Assembly (NCBI RefSeq): GCF_965342175.1 | Contig: NZ_CBDRBL010000029.1 | Span: 1-64,000, forward strand | Origin: Actinacidiphila sp965342175 | Lineage (GTDB): Bacteria > Actinomycetota > Actinomycetes > Streptomycetales > Streptomycetaceae | Direction: 5' to 3' | Length of the DNA stretch: 64,000 bases | Part shown: piece by piece, positions 9,037 to 16,311 of the stretch | Numbering within the stretch: the first letter of the stretch is position 1 | How the letters are laid out: each line of letters starts with the position of its first letter | Notes under the pieces: generated by a model | What the model was told of the DNA's origin: nothing | The model's database searches: none | Seen by the model: only the letters and a program-made list of their open reading frames with translations | Made by a program: the position numbers and the translations under genes

Positions 9037-9203
9037 TGCGAAGGGGTGCGGCGCGGTAGTGTACACCGCTGGCCGTCGAACGGCCCGTTACTGCGCGCTA
9101 AGGGTACCAGAACGCAGGGTGACATCTCTCGCTAGATGTGACAAAAGGGGCGTCGATGGGTACAAAAAGGGGCGGCACGACGGACGACGCACCTCCCGAG
9201 AAC

Positions 9204-9230
9204 GGGAATCTTCACCGCCGACCGGACGTT
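9204..9230 (+). promoter_or_regulatory. Sigma-R type promoter of rbpA
   Basis: GGGAAT at 9204-9209, an 18-base spacer, and GTT at 9228-9230 match the sigma-R (SigR/SigH) consensus GGAAT-N18/19-GTT. rbpA of S. coelicolor is a known member of this thiol-stress regulon, so match and context agree. The implied transcript start is about 55 bases before the ATG. Confidence 0.85.
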
Positions 9231-9292
9231 GACCGGATGACGACGACAGCGACACCTGTCCTGTGGGCGACACAGCCCGGGAGGCACGATTC

Positions 9293-9667
9293 ATGAGTGA
9301 GCGAGCTCTCCGCGGCACGCGACTCGGGGCGACGAGCTACGAGACCGACCGCGGCATCGATCTGGCACCGCGCCAGACCGTTGAGTACGCATGCCGGAAC
9401 GGACATCGATTCGAGATGCCGTTCTCGGTGGAGGCCGAGATTCCGCCGGAGTGGGAGTGCCGCGCCTGCGGCCAGATCGCGCTCCTGGTCGATGGGGAAG
9501 GCCCGGAAGAGAAGACGAGCAAGCCCGCGCGCACGCACTGGGACATGCTCATGGAGCGGCGCACGGTCGAGGAGCTGGAGGAAGTGCTGGCCGAGCGTCT
9601 CGCGGTCCTGCGCTCCGGCGCCATGAACATCGCGGTGCATCCGCGCGACAACCGCAAGAGCGCCTGA
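9293..9667 (+). CDS. rbpA: RNA polymerase-binding protein RbpA
   Basis: A 124-residue actinobacterial transcription activator that binds group 1/2 sigma factors and RNA polymerase and stabilises the open complex. The core domain has zinc-type ligands Cys34, His38, Cys56 and Cys59 (YACRNGHRF, WECRACG). A basic linker (EEKTSKPARTHWDML) and the sigma-interacting helix (RRTVEELEEVLAERLAVLR) follow. Length matches the family. The ATG at 9293 has GGGAGG upstream; an earlier in-frame GTG was rejected. It is transcribed alone from a sigma-R-like promoter and followed directly by a stem-loop. Confidence 0.96.
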   Translation: MSERALRGTRLGATSYETDRGIDLAPRQTVEYACRNGHRFEMPFSVEAEIPPEWECRACGQIALLVDGEGPEEKTSKPARTHWDMLMERRTVEELEEVLAERLAVLRSGAMNIAVHPRDNRKSA

Positions 9668-9679
9668 CAGAAGAAGAGG

Positions 9680-9700
9680 GGGCCCGTGAGGGGCGGGCCC
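9680..9700. terminator. Stem-loop after rbpA
   Basis: GGGCCCG, a 7-base loop, then CGGGCCC, 12 bases after the rbpA stop and before the convergent fxsA stop. Confidence 0.65.
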
Positions 9701-9729
9701 GCAGACGTGCGCCCCGGGCGAGCGTGGCC

Positions 9730-10383
9730 TCAGTGCCGCGGCCCGGGGTTTTCGTCGTCCCGCCACGGGCCGTGGTCGACGACCTCGCCCTGGATGACCT
9801 TGCCGTCGGGCCGGTGGATGCGCATCTGCTCCTCGGCGGCGCGCGCCTGGGCGAAGAGGTCGCCCAGTGAGCCCGGGCCGGCGCCCCGCCCGCGGGCCGC
9901 GGAGGCCCGTCGGTCCAGAGCGCGGGCACCGGCCTTCGTCAGCAGGGAACGAGTGGGCGGGAAGAGCAGGAGCAGCCCCGCCACGTCCGAGATGAGCCCG
10001 GGCACCATCAGCAGCAGGCCGCCGATCATGACGGGTGCCGTGCCGCCGCCGCTGCCCGCATCGGAGGCGTTCCGCTCCGCACCGGCCCGCTCCCGCTCCG
10101 GTCCCGCGGGGCGCATCGCCTCGTTCAGCGCCCGCCATGCGCTGCGTCCGGCGTGCCGTACGGCCAGGGCCCCGCACACGAAGCCCGCCACGAGAAGCAG
10201 CAGCACGGTGAGCCCGCCGGCCGCCCCTGCCACGAGGGTGAGCAGCCAGATCTCCAGCAGCGCGTAGGCGGCCGCACCCAGAGGTATCCACCGGGCGGCG
10301 CGGGAACGCCGCTGCGGGCGCGCGTCACCGCCGGGGTGCCGGGGGCCGCCCGGCGGCGGGGAACTGATCGTCATAGGCACCAT
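9730..10383 (-). CDS. FxsA-family cytoplasmic membrane protein
   Basis: A 217-residue inner-membrane protein. Helices are at about 35-75 (LGAAAYALLEIWLLTLVAG, VLLLLVAGFVCGALAV) and 115-145 (MIGGLLLMVPGLISDVAGLLLL). The MVPGLISDVAG block is the FxsA signature. FxsA lowers phage exclusion in E. coli when overexpressed; its normal role is unknown. A charged tail of about 60 residues follows. GGGGAG eight bases upstream supports the ATG at 10383. An in-frame ATG nine bases later is the alternative. It lies just downstream of ppm1 (34 bases), so it may share that transcript. Confidence 0.85.
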   Translation of the reverse strand: MVPMTISSPPPGGPRHPGGDARPQRRSRAARWIPLGAAAYALLEIWLLTLVAGAAGGLTVLLLLVAGFVCGALAVRHAGRSAWRALNEAMRPAGPERERAGAERNASDAGSGGGTAPVMIGGLLLMVPGLISDVAGLLLLFPPTRSLLTKAGARALDRRASAARGRGAGPGSLGDLFAQARAAEEQMRIHRPDGKVIQGEVVDHGPWRDDENPGPRH

Positions 10384-10417
10384 TGTGCCTGCTCCCCGCC
10401 GGAGCCCGAAGGGCCCG

Positions 10418-11212
10418 TCAGCCGCGGCGCCGCCCGGACGCCAGCCGCTTCACACGGGAGCCCACGCCCCAGGCGGTGACCCGCCACAGCGCCTCGGCCA
10501 CGATCTCCCGGCTCATCTTGCTGTCGCCGCGCTCCCGCTCCACGAAGGTGATGGGGACCTCGACGACATGGAAGCCGGACCTGACCGCGCGCCAGGCCAG
10601 GTCCACCTGGAAGCAGTAGCCCTGGGAGGCCACCTCCTCCATGCCCAGACCCAGCAGCGTCTCCTTGCGGAACGCCCGGTAGCCGCCGGTGACGTCGCGC
10701 AGCGGCACGTCGAGCAGCAGTCGCGAGTAGGTGCTGCCGCCGCGGGAGAGGAACTCGCGGGTCTTGGGCCAGTTGACGACCCGGCCGCCGGGGATCCAGC
10801 GGGAGCCCAGGACCACGTCCGCGCCCTTGAGGGCGGTCAGCAGGCGCGGCAGCTCCTCGGGCTGGTGCGAGCCGTCGGCGTCCATCTCCACCAGCACGCC
10901 GTAGTCCCGCTCGATGCCCCACCGGAAGCCCGCGAGATAGGCGGCGCCCAGCCCCTCCTTGCCCTTGCGGTGCAGCACATGGACGTGGTCGTCGGAGACC
11001 GCCAGTTCGTCCGCGAGCTTGCCGGTGCCGTCGGGACTGTTGTCGTCGGCGACGAGGACGTGCGCGTCGGGCACAGCCGCGCGGACCCGTGCCACGATCG
11101 GCTTGACGTTGTCGGCCTCGTTGTACGTCGGGATGATCACGAGAACCGAGCCGAGCGGCCCGAAAGCCCTCCCCTGGCCCGCGCCGCGGGTGACCCCACC
11201 GCCATCGCTCAC
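10418..11212 (-). CDS. ppm1: Polyprenol monophosphomannose synthase
   Basis: A 264-residue GT2 glycosyltransferase that moves mannose from GDP-mannose to polyprenyl phosphate, making the donor for extracytoplasmic protein O-mannosylation. Motifs in order: VIIPTYNEADN, VLVADDNSPDGTG, GKEGLGAAYLAGF, VEMDADGSHQPEEL with the metal-binding DxD, GSRWIPGG and RNLxSRGGSTYSR-like FLSRGGSTYSR, DVTGGYRAFRKE and PITFVERERGDSKMS. It lacks C-terminal membrane helices, like bacterial Ppm1 domains. The GTG start overlaps the lnt stop by four bases (GTGA), so translation is coupled. In mycobacteria the two activities are fused in one protein, which supports pairing. Confidence 0.93.
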   Translation of the reverse strand: MSDGGGVTRGAGQGRAFGPLGSVLVIIPTYNEADNVKPIVARVRAAVPDAHVLVADDNSPDGTGKLADELAVSDDHVHVLHRKGKEGLGAAYLAGFRWGIERDYGVLVEMDADGSHQPEELPRLLTALKGADVVLGSRWIPGGRVVNWPKTREFLSRGGSTYSRLLLDVPLRDVTGGYRAFRKETLLGLGMEEVASQGYCFQVDLAWRAVRSGFHVVEVPITFVERERGDSKMSREIVAEALWRVTAWGVGSRVKRLASGRRRG

Positions 11213-12870
11213 TGCTGTTCCTCCGTCTCGGTACGTCCTCGCCTGCCCAGCATGATCGCTGCGGCCCAGGACAGAAGGCCCACCATAGCGAGGGTCCATT
11301 CGGGAGCCGAGCCGACGCGGTCGGCGACGGTCAGATCGTCGCGGAGCGGCAGCCGGGCGCTGAGCACGGCCTGTGTGAACTCAGCGGTCTGCTGCTCGAT
11401 CCGCCCGTCGGGGGCGACGACGGCGGTGATGCCGCTCGTCGCGGCCGTCACCACGGCGCGGCCGTGCTCCACGGCGCGCAGCCGGGACATCGCCAACTGC
11501 TGCTCGGGCTGGCCGGTGCGGCCGTAGGTGGCGTTGTTGGTCTGGATGACGAGGGCTCGGGCGCCCGCGGCGACGGTGTCGCGGACGATCCCGTCGTACG
11601 CCACCTCGAAGCAGATGACGTCACCGAGCTTCGCGGGGCCGATCTGCAGGACGCCGCTGCCCTTGCCCGGGTAGAAGTCGCGCGGGACCTGGTCGAGCCG
11701 CTTGATGACCTTGGTGAGCTGCCGGCGGAACGGCACGTACTCACCGAAGGGCACAGGGTGCTGCTTGGTGTAGTGGTCGCCGGGGCCGTTGTCCGGGTCC
11801 CAGACGATGCCCTCGTTCTGCACGTGGTCCGCGTCGGGGCCGTCGACCAGGGCGCCCACGAGGACGGGTACGCCGACGGCCCGGACCGCCTTGGTGATCA
11901 GGGCGTAGGCCTGGGGCTCGGAGAACGGGTCCATGTCGGAGGAGTTCTCCGGCCAGATCACCAGGTCCGGCTGGGGAGCGCGGCCGGCCTTGATGTCCTC
12001 TGCGAGCTTCAGGGTCGCGTCGACGTGGTTGGTGAGGATCTTCAGGGGGCGGCCGAGGAAGTGCATGCCCGGCTGCTGGACGTTGCCCTGCACGACCGCC
12101 ACCCGGACGGTGTCGTCGGCCGCGGTGGGCGCCGGTACCGCGAAACCGGCGGCGAGGGTGGCCCCGGCCAGCACCACCGCCGTCCCGGCCGGCACGAAGC
12201 GCCGCGGACCGAAGACGACCGGGCCCCTGCGCAGCCGCCACACGGCGACCGCGCACGCCGCCAGCAGCAAGCCGCACAGCGCGACGGCGAAGGTCACCAG
12301 CGGCGCGCCGCCGAGCGCGGCGAGCGGCGTGAAGGGAGTGGCGGTGTTGGCGAAGGCCAGGCGCCCCCAGGGGAAGCCGCCGAACGGCAGCCGGTCCCTG
12401 GCGAGTTCCTCCGCCACCCACAGGCAGGCGCCCCACAGCGGCCAGGCGCGCAGCCGCGAGGTGACCGCCAGACCCGCACCCAGCACGGCGACGAAGGCGG
12501 CCTCGATCACGGACAGGCCCACGACCGCGTCCCAGCCGATCACCCGCAGCCACACCAGGAGCCAGACGAAGAAGGGCAGCCCGAAGGCGAAGCCGAGCCA
12601 TGCGCCCTGCCGGGCGCTACGGCCTCGGATGAGCAGCGCCAGACCCGCCACCGCCGCGACCGACAGCGGCCACACCCCGTACGGGGGGAACGCGAGCGCC
12701 AAGGCCAGGCCGCACAGCGCGGCGAGCGCCGACCGCCTGGCGTTCGCCCGCACGGTGCGCACCGCGCGGACCGTGCGGCCGGGCGGCGGGTCGGTCGGCG
12801 GCGGCGGCGGTTCTATGGACGTCGCGGGCGGCGCGGCGGAGGCCGGTGCAGCGTCGGAGCGCGGTCGCAA
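11209..12870 (-). CDS. lnt: Apolipoprotein N-acyltransferase
   Basis: A 553-residue integral membrane enzyme that adds the third acyl chain to the N-terminal cysteine of lipoproteins. Six to seven helices span residues about 45-245; the nitrilase-like domain is 255-510. The triad is present: Glu in VIWPENSSD, Lys in YTKQHPVPFGEYVPF and Cys in GDVICFEVAYD. A last helix lies near 525 (TLAMVGLLSWAAAIMLG). The predicted start is TTG at 12870 with AGGAAGG nine bases upstream; the first 35 residues are a disordered Pro-rich stretch. Streptomyces usually has two Lnt copies, so this is one paralogue. It is first gene of the lnt-ppm1(-fxsA) unit. Confidence 0.93.
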   Translation of the reverse strand: MRPRSDAAPASAAPPATSIEPPPPPTDPPPGRTVRAVRTVRANARRSALAALCGLALALAFPPYGVWPLSVAAVAGLALLIRGRSARQGAWLGFAFGLPFFVWLLVWLRVIGWDAVVGLSVIEAAFVAVLGAGLAVTSRLRAWPLWGACLWVAEELARDRLPFGGFPWGRLAFANTATPFTPLAALGGAPLVTFAVALCGLLLAACAVAVWRLRRGPVVFGPRRFVPAGTAVVLAGATLAAGFAVPAPTAADDTVRVAVVQGNVQQPGMHFLGRPLKILTNHVDATLKLAEDIKAGRAPQPDLVIWPENSSDMDPFSEPQAYALITKAVRAVGVPVLVGALVDGPDADHVQNEGIVWDPDNGPGDHYTKQHPVPFGEYVPFRRQLTKVIKRLDQVPRDFYPGKGSGVLQIGPAKLGDVICFEVAYDGIVRDTVAAGARALVIQTNNATYGRTGQPEQQLAMSRLRAVEHGRAVVTAATSGITAVVAPDGRIEQQTAEFTQAVLSARLPLRDDLTVADRVGSAPEWTLAMVGLLSWAAAIMLGRRGRTETEEQQ

Positions 12871-13656
12871 GGTTCGCGGCCTTCCTGCAGGTGGTCACTG
12901 TGTGAGAGTGACCGTACCGTGGTCGGCCCTACCCCGTGGACCCCGGGCGGGCAAAGCCTCCACGGCGGGCCCGGCAGCGGTCCGGAGCAGCGGCTTCGCG
13001 GGGCGTGCGCGGGGGCTTCACGAACGTGCGCGGCAGGAGGTGCGGAGGGTTCACGCACATGCGGCGCCCGCCCCGGCGCAGGCTGAGGACGGGCCGGCGG
13101 ACCCGGGCATCGCCCCTGCGCGCGGGGCGGCGGGCGCTCGGCCGGCTCGGCGGCACGGCGCCTCCGGTGCGGTGCGGGAAACGCCTCCGGTGTGGGAAGC
13201 CTCCGGTGTCCGGGCGCGGGCGGCCTGCCGGTGATCCCGCCGTCCGAACTGCTCGGGGCCCGGAACGCCCTTCGGGCCGACCTGGGACCCGCTGGCTGCG
13301 GGTCGGCGACAAGGCCGTTGTCTACTGGGCGTCCGGGCCCCTCCCGGGTCACACCTGCCGACCGGGCGGCGCCTCCCGCCGGGGCGGACCGCGTTCCGTG
13401 CCGCGAGCGCTGGACCTGGCACAGTGGCCCGCGCCGTACGGCACGACGCCCCGTGGCCCAGCTGCGACCGTCGGCGCAGGGAGATCCGGTCGGACGTCCG
13501 GTGGTGGACCCGGCCGAACCTACTCGCCCCCGACGGTCGCCTGTCAAAAGCCGCTTGACCTGCGCGGATCGAATGAATCAGCAGGTCAAGCGAGGCCGGA
13601 AACAGTTCGACGCCATCCCGACGGAGAACCCTTCGGAGGCATCGGCCGCCGACCCG
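12871..13656. other. 785-base stretch without a recognisable gene
   Basis: Long open frames exist on both strands, but all are Arg/Pro/Ala-rich and none shows a domain or consistent codon bias. Visible structures are three copies of GCCTCCGGTG at 13160, 13183 and 13199, and the inverted repeat at 13554-13590. The left part should hold the promoter for lnt. Confidence 0.5.
13554..13590. other. Perfect 10-bp inverted repeat with 17-base spacer
   Basis: CTTGACCTGC at 13554-13563 and GCAGGTCAAG at 13581-13590. The spacer is locally AT-rich (GATCGAATGAATCA). It sits 67 bases beyond the amidohydrolase stop. It could be a terminator hairpin or an operator; no adjacent gene reads away from it on the plus strand. 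Confidence 0.5.
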
Positions 13657-15294
13657 TCACTCGTTAGGCCGTGCGAAGACGGTGCGGCCGCCCACCACCG
13701 TGCGCAACGCCGTGGGCAGCGGCAGCCCCGGAGTGAGGTCGGGCAGCCCGGGAGTGCCCGAGCGGGGGTCGGTCGACCAGTTGGCGACCCGCTCGTCGGG
13801 GGCCTGGACCACGAGGTCGCCGGCCCGCCACACCACGTAGTCGGCGGGTGCGCCGGGCACGAGGACGCCCGCCTCGTCGCGGCCGACCGCGCGCCAGCCG
13901 CCGCGGGTGTGGGCGTTGAAGGCGCCTCGGACGGAGATGCGGTGCTCGAGGGTCCGGTGGAAGGCGGCGGCGCGCACGGTGCCCCAGGGGTCGAGCGGGG
14001 TGACCGGAGCGTCGGATCCGAGAGCGAGCGGCACACCGGCCCGGGTCATGGCGGCGAAGGGGTTCATGGTGCGTGCCCGCTCGGCGCCGAGCCGCCGCGC
14101 GTACATGCCGTCCTCGCCGCCCCAGGCCGCGTCGAAGGCGGGCTGCACGGAGGCGACCAGGCCCAGGTCCGCGAAGGCGGCGATGGTGTCCTCGGTCATC
14201 ATCTCGGCGTGCTCCACACGGTGCCGCAGCGCTCGCACCCGCTCCAGGCCCACCCGGCGGGCGGCCTCGCGCACCCCTTCGGCGACGGCGGCCACGGCGG
14301 CGTCGCCGATCGCGTGGAAGCCCGCCTGCACCCCAGCCTCGGTGCACAGCGCCACGTGGTCGGCGATCGCGGCCTCGTCCAGGTAGGCGGTGCCCGCGAC
14401 GGCCGGAGCGTCGGCGTACGGGGCGTGCAGGCAGGCCGTGCGGGAGCCGATGGAGCCGTCCACGAACAGGTCGCCGCCCGCGCCGACGGCACCCAGGTCA
14501 CGGATCCGCTCGAGGTCCTTCGCGCCGGTCACCGCCTCGGCCCAGTAGCCGTACACCCGCGGCCCGGGCTCGGCCGCGGCGAGCCGCAGCAGCGCCGTGA
14601 GGTCGTCCTCGGAGGAGATGTCCGGACCCGCGCACTCGTGGACGGCGCCGATGCCGAGCGAGGCGGCGTGGTCGAGGGCGGCGCGCTGGGCCGCGGCCCG
14701 CTGCTCGGGCGTGACGGCGGCGTACGCGGCGCGCCGTACCGCGTGGTGGGCGTCGCGGGTGAGCGGCCCCTCGGGGTCGTGGCCGGCCATGCCCTCGACC
14801 CCGGGGGCCAGGGCCAGCAGGGCGGTGGTGACGACGGCCGAGTGGACGTCGGCACGCGTCAGATACAGGGGACGGCCGCCGGTCGCCGCGTCCAGTTCCG
14901 CGCGGGTCGGAGGGCGGCGTCCCGGCCAGCGGCTCTCGTCCCAGCCGTGGCCGAGCAGCACCCGGTGGCCGGGGTTGGCGCGCGCGTACGCGCCGACCCG
15001 GTCGAGGGCGTCGGCCAGGTCCCGGGCGGCGGCCAGGTCGAGGCCGGTCAGGGCCAGGCCGGTGGCGGTGGTGTGCACGTGGGCGTCGGTGAAGGCGGGG
15101 GTGACCAGCGCCCCGCCGAGGTCGATCACCTCGTCGACGCCCGCCGCATAGGACTCCGCGGCTCCTTCGGAGCCGACCCAGGCGACCGTGCCGCCGTCGA
15201 CGACCATGGCCGTCGCGAAGGGGTCGGCAGGGCTGTAGACGTCGCCGCCGCGCAGCAGCACGGTGGTGGTCGGCTCGTTCGTGGTGTGCGGCAC
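13657..15294 (-). CDS. YtcJ-like metal-dependent amidohydrolase
   Basis: A 545-residue amidohydrolase-superfamily (TIM barrel, amidohydrolase_3) protein. Metal-binding motifs are LVTPAFTDAHVHT near residue 70, the subtype's GHGWDESRWPGRRPPTRAELD near 115, HECAGP, DGSIGSRTA, GFHAIGDAAV, RVEHAEM and the late GSDAP. This matches YtcJ, whose substrate is unknown; N-substituted formamide deformylase is the closest characterised type. The GTG start has GAGGCG upstream. It lies 98 bases downstream of an Lrp-type regulator on the same strand, which may control it. Confidence 0.88.
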   Translation of the reverse strand: MPHTTNEPTTTVLLRGGDVYSPADPFATAMVVDGGTVAWVGSEGAAESYAAGVDEVIDLGGALVTPAFTDAHVHTTATGLALTGLDLAAARDLADALDRVGAYARANPGHRVLLGHGWDESRWPGRRPPTRAELDAATGGRPLYLTRADVHSAVVTTALLALAPGVEGMAGHDPEGPLTRDAHHAVRRAAYAAVTPEQRAAAQRAALDHAASLGIGAVHECAGPDISSEDDLTALLRLAAAEPGPRVYGYWAEAVTGAKDLERIRDLGAVGAGGDLFVDGSIGSRTACLHAPYADAPAVAGTAYLDEAAIADHVALCTEAGVQAGFHAIGDAAVAAVAEGVREAARRVGLERVRALRHRVEHAEMMTEDTIAAFADLGLVASVQPAFDAAWGGEDGMYARRLGAERARTMNPFAAMTRAGVPLALGSDAPVTPLDPWGTVRAAAFHRTLEHRISVRGAFNAHTRGGWRAVGRDEAGVLVPGAPADYVVWRAGDLVVQAPDERVANWSTDPRSGTPGLPDLTPGLPLPTALRTVVGGRTVFARPNE

Positions 15295-15392
15295 TGGGTT
15301 TCGCCTCGCGATGATGTTGGGCCCGCCCGGGCCCCGGCAGGGGCGGGAGACGGGATGGTGCGGTGGGTCGGGGGCCGCCCGGGCCCCTCGGA

Positions 15393-15833
15393 TCAGACGC
15401 GCGGTGGGCGCGCCTCATACGGCGTGGAGAGGACGACCGTGGTGCGGGTGGAGACCCCGGCCAGGGTGCGGATCCTCGCGAGCAGGTGCTCCAGCTCGAT
15501 CGGGGTCGCCACCCGGACCTTGAGGATGTAGTTCTCCTCGCCCGCGACGCTGTGGCATGCCTCGATCTCGGGCACCTCGGCCAGCCGGTCGGCGATGTCG
15601 TCGGGAGCGCTCGGATCGAAGGGCTTCACCGAGACGAACGCCGTCAGCGACAGCCCCACCGCCTCCGGGTCCACGACCGCCGCGTACCCGCGGATCACCC
15701 CGCGCTGCTCCAGGCGCCGGACGCGCTGATGCACGGCGGAGGTGGACAGGCCGGTGGCCTTGCCCAGGTCGGTGTAGCTCATGCGCCCGTCGGCCACGAG
15801 AAGTTCCACGATCTGCCGGTCCAGCTCCTCCAC
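15393..15833 (-). CDS. Lrp/AsnC-family transcriptional regulator
   Basis: A 146-residue feast/famine regulator. The N-terminal helix-turn-helix (LDRQIVELLVADGRMSYTDL, GLSTSAVHQRVRRLEQRGVI) is followed by a RAM ligand/oligomer domain (VSVKPFDPS, VPEIEACHSVAGEENYILKV, RIRTLAGVSTRTTVVL). Length is typical for the single-domain AsnC type. The GTG at 15833 lacks a strong ribosome binding site and may be leaderless or weakly translated. It is co-directional with and upstream of the YtcJ amidohydrolase, a plausible target. Confidence 0.92.
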   Translation of the reverse strand: MEELDRQIVELLVADGRMSYTDLGKATGLSTSAVHQRVRRLEQRGVIRGYAAVVDPEAVGLSLTAFVSVKPFDPSAPDDIADRLAEVPEIEACHSVAGEENYILKVRVATPIELEHLLARIRTLAGVSTRTTVVLSTPYEARPPRV

Positions 15834-16009
15834 AGCGCAAGAACCTACAGGGTCCCCGGTCGGCGGCGGTATCCGGCCGCCCTGTCCGCCCGGGCCGCGC
15901 TGCCGGGTGGCGGGCGGAGGCCCTGGGCCTTGGGCAGCCCCAGGCCCCCCGTGGCCGGCGCCGCGGCCTGGGAGAACGCGCCGCCCCGCCGCTCGCCCTC
16001 CGGATGACC

Positions 16010-16311
16010 TCGGCCCCGGCAGGGGCGGCGCACACGGCCTCCGCTCACGCCCCGGGCCCCGGTTCCGCTCACGGCTTCACGCGCAGACGCGCACACGATC
16101 ACGGGACCCGCGGCCTTGTGTGAGGGCGGCCGACCATTGCGCAGTCCTCCGCGGCACCGCTGCTCGGCGACACGGGCGCGAGCGGCCGGTCCGGAATCGA
16201 TCTCCCGGTCGCAGCGCTCGGTGGTCGGCCCCGGCAGGGGCGGCGCACACGGCCTCCGCTCACGCCCCGGGCCCCGGTTCCGCTCACGGCTTCACGCGCA
16301 GACGCGCACAC
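16010..16311. repeat. Tandem duplication of the 3' end of the phosphatase gene, with an 87-bp perfect repeat
   Basis: Bases 16010-16096 and 16225-16311 are identical, 87 for 87, at an offset of 215. The segment 16097-16224 between them is a diverged copy of the last coding part of the PP2C gene (16312-16440): it keeps TGTGTGAGGGCGGCC, GCAGTCCTCC and CTCGGCGACnCGGGCGAG blocks with substitutions and indels. The copy has lost the region for the PRDDTCLL catalytic motif. So one 215-base unit was duplicated, the coding half decayed, and the terminal half stayed identical. Confidence 0.9.
16097..16224 (-). pseudogene. Degenerate second copy of the PP2C phosphatase 3' end
   Basis: This aligns with the sequence just upstream (in gene sense) of the intact phosphatase stop, including the equivalents of ERVATEDCTTVAAALTQALGP. 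Indels break the frame, and the last RDDT motif is deleted. It has no start of its own, so it is only a trace of the tandem duplication. Confidence 0.8.

Noticed and set aside
13160..13208. Three GCCTCCGGTG copies as a regulatory array
   Set aside because: Irregular spacing (23 and 16 bases) and a sequence common by chance at this GC level.
12813..13667. Open frames of 240 or more codons on both strands between lnt and the amidohydrolase
   Set aside because: All are Arg/Pro-rich, overlap each other, and lack domains and the expected third-position bias; typical of high-GC non-coding DNA.
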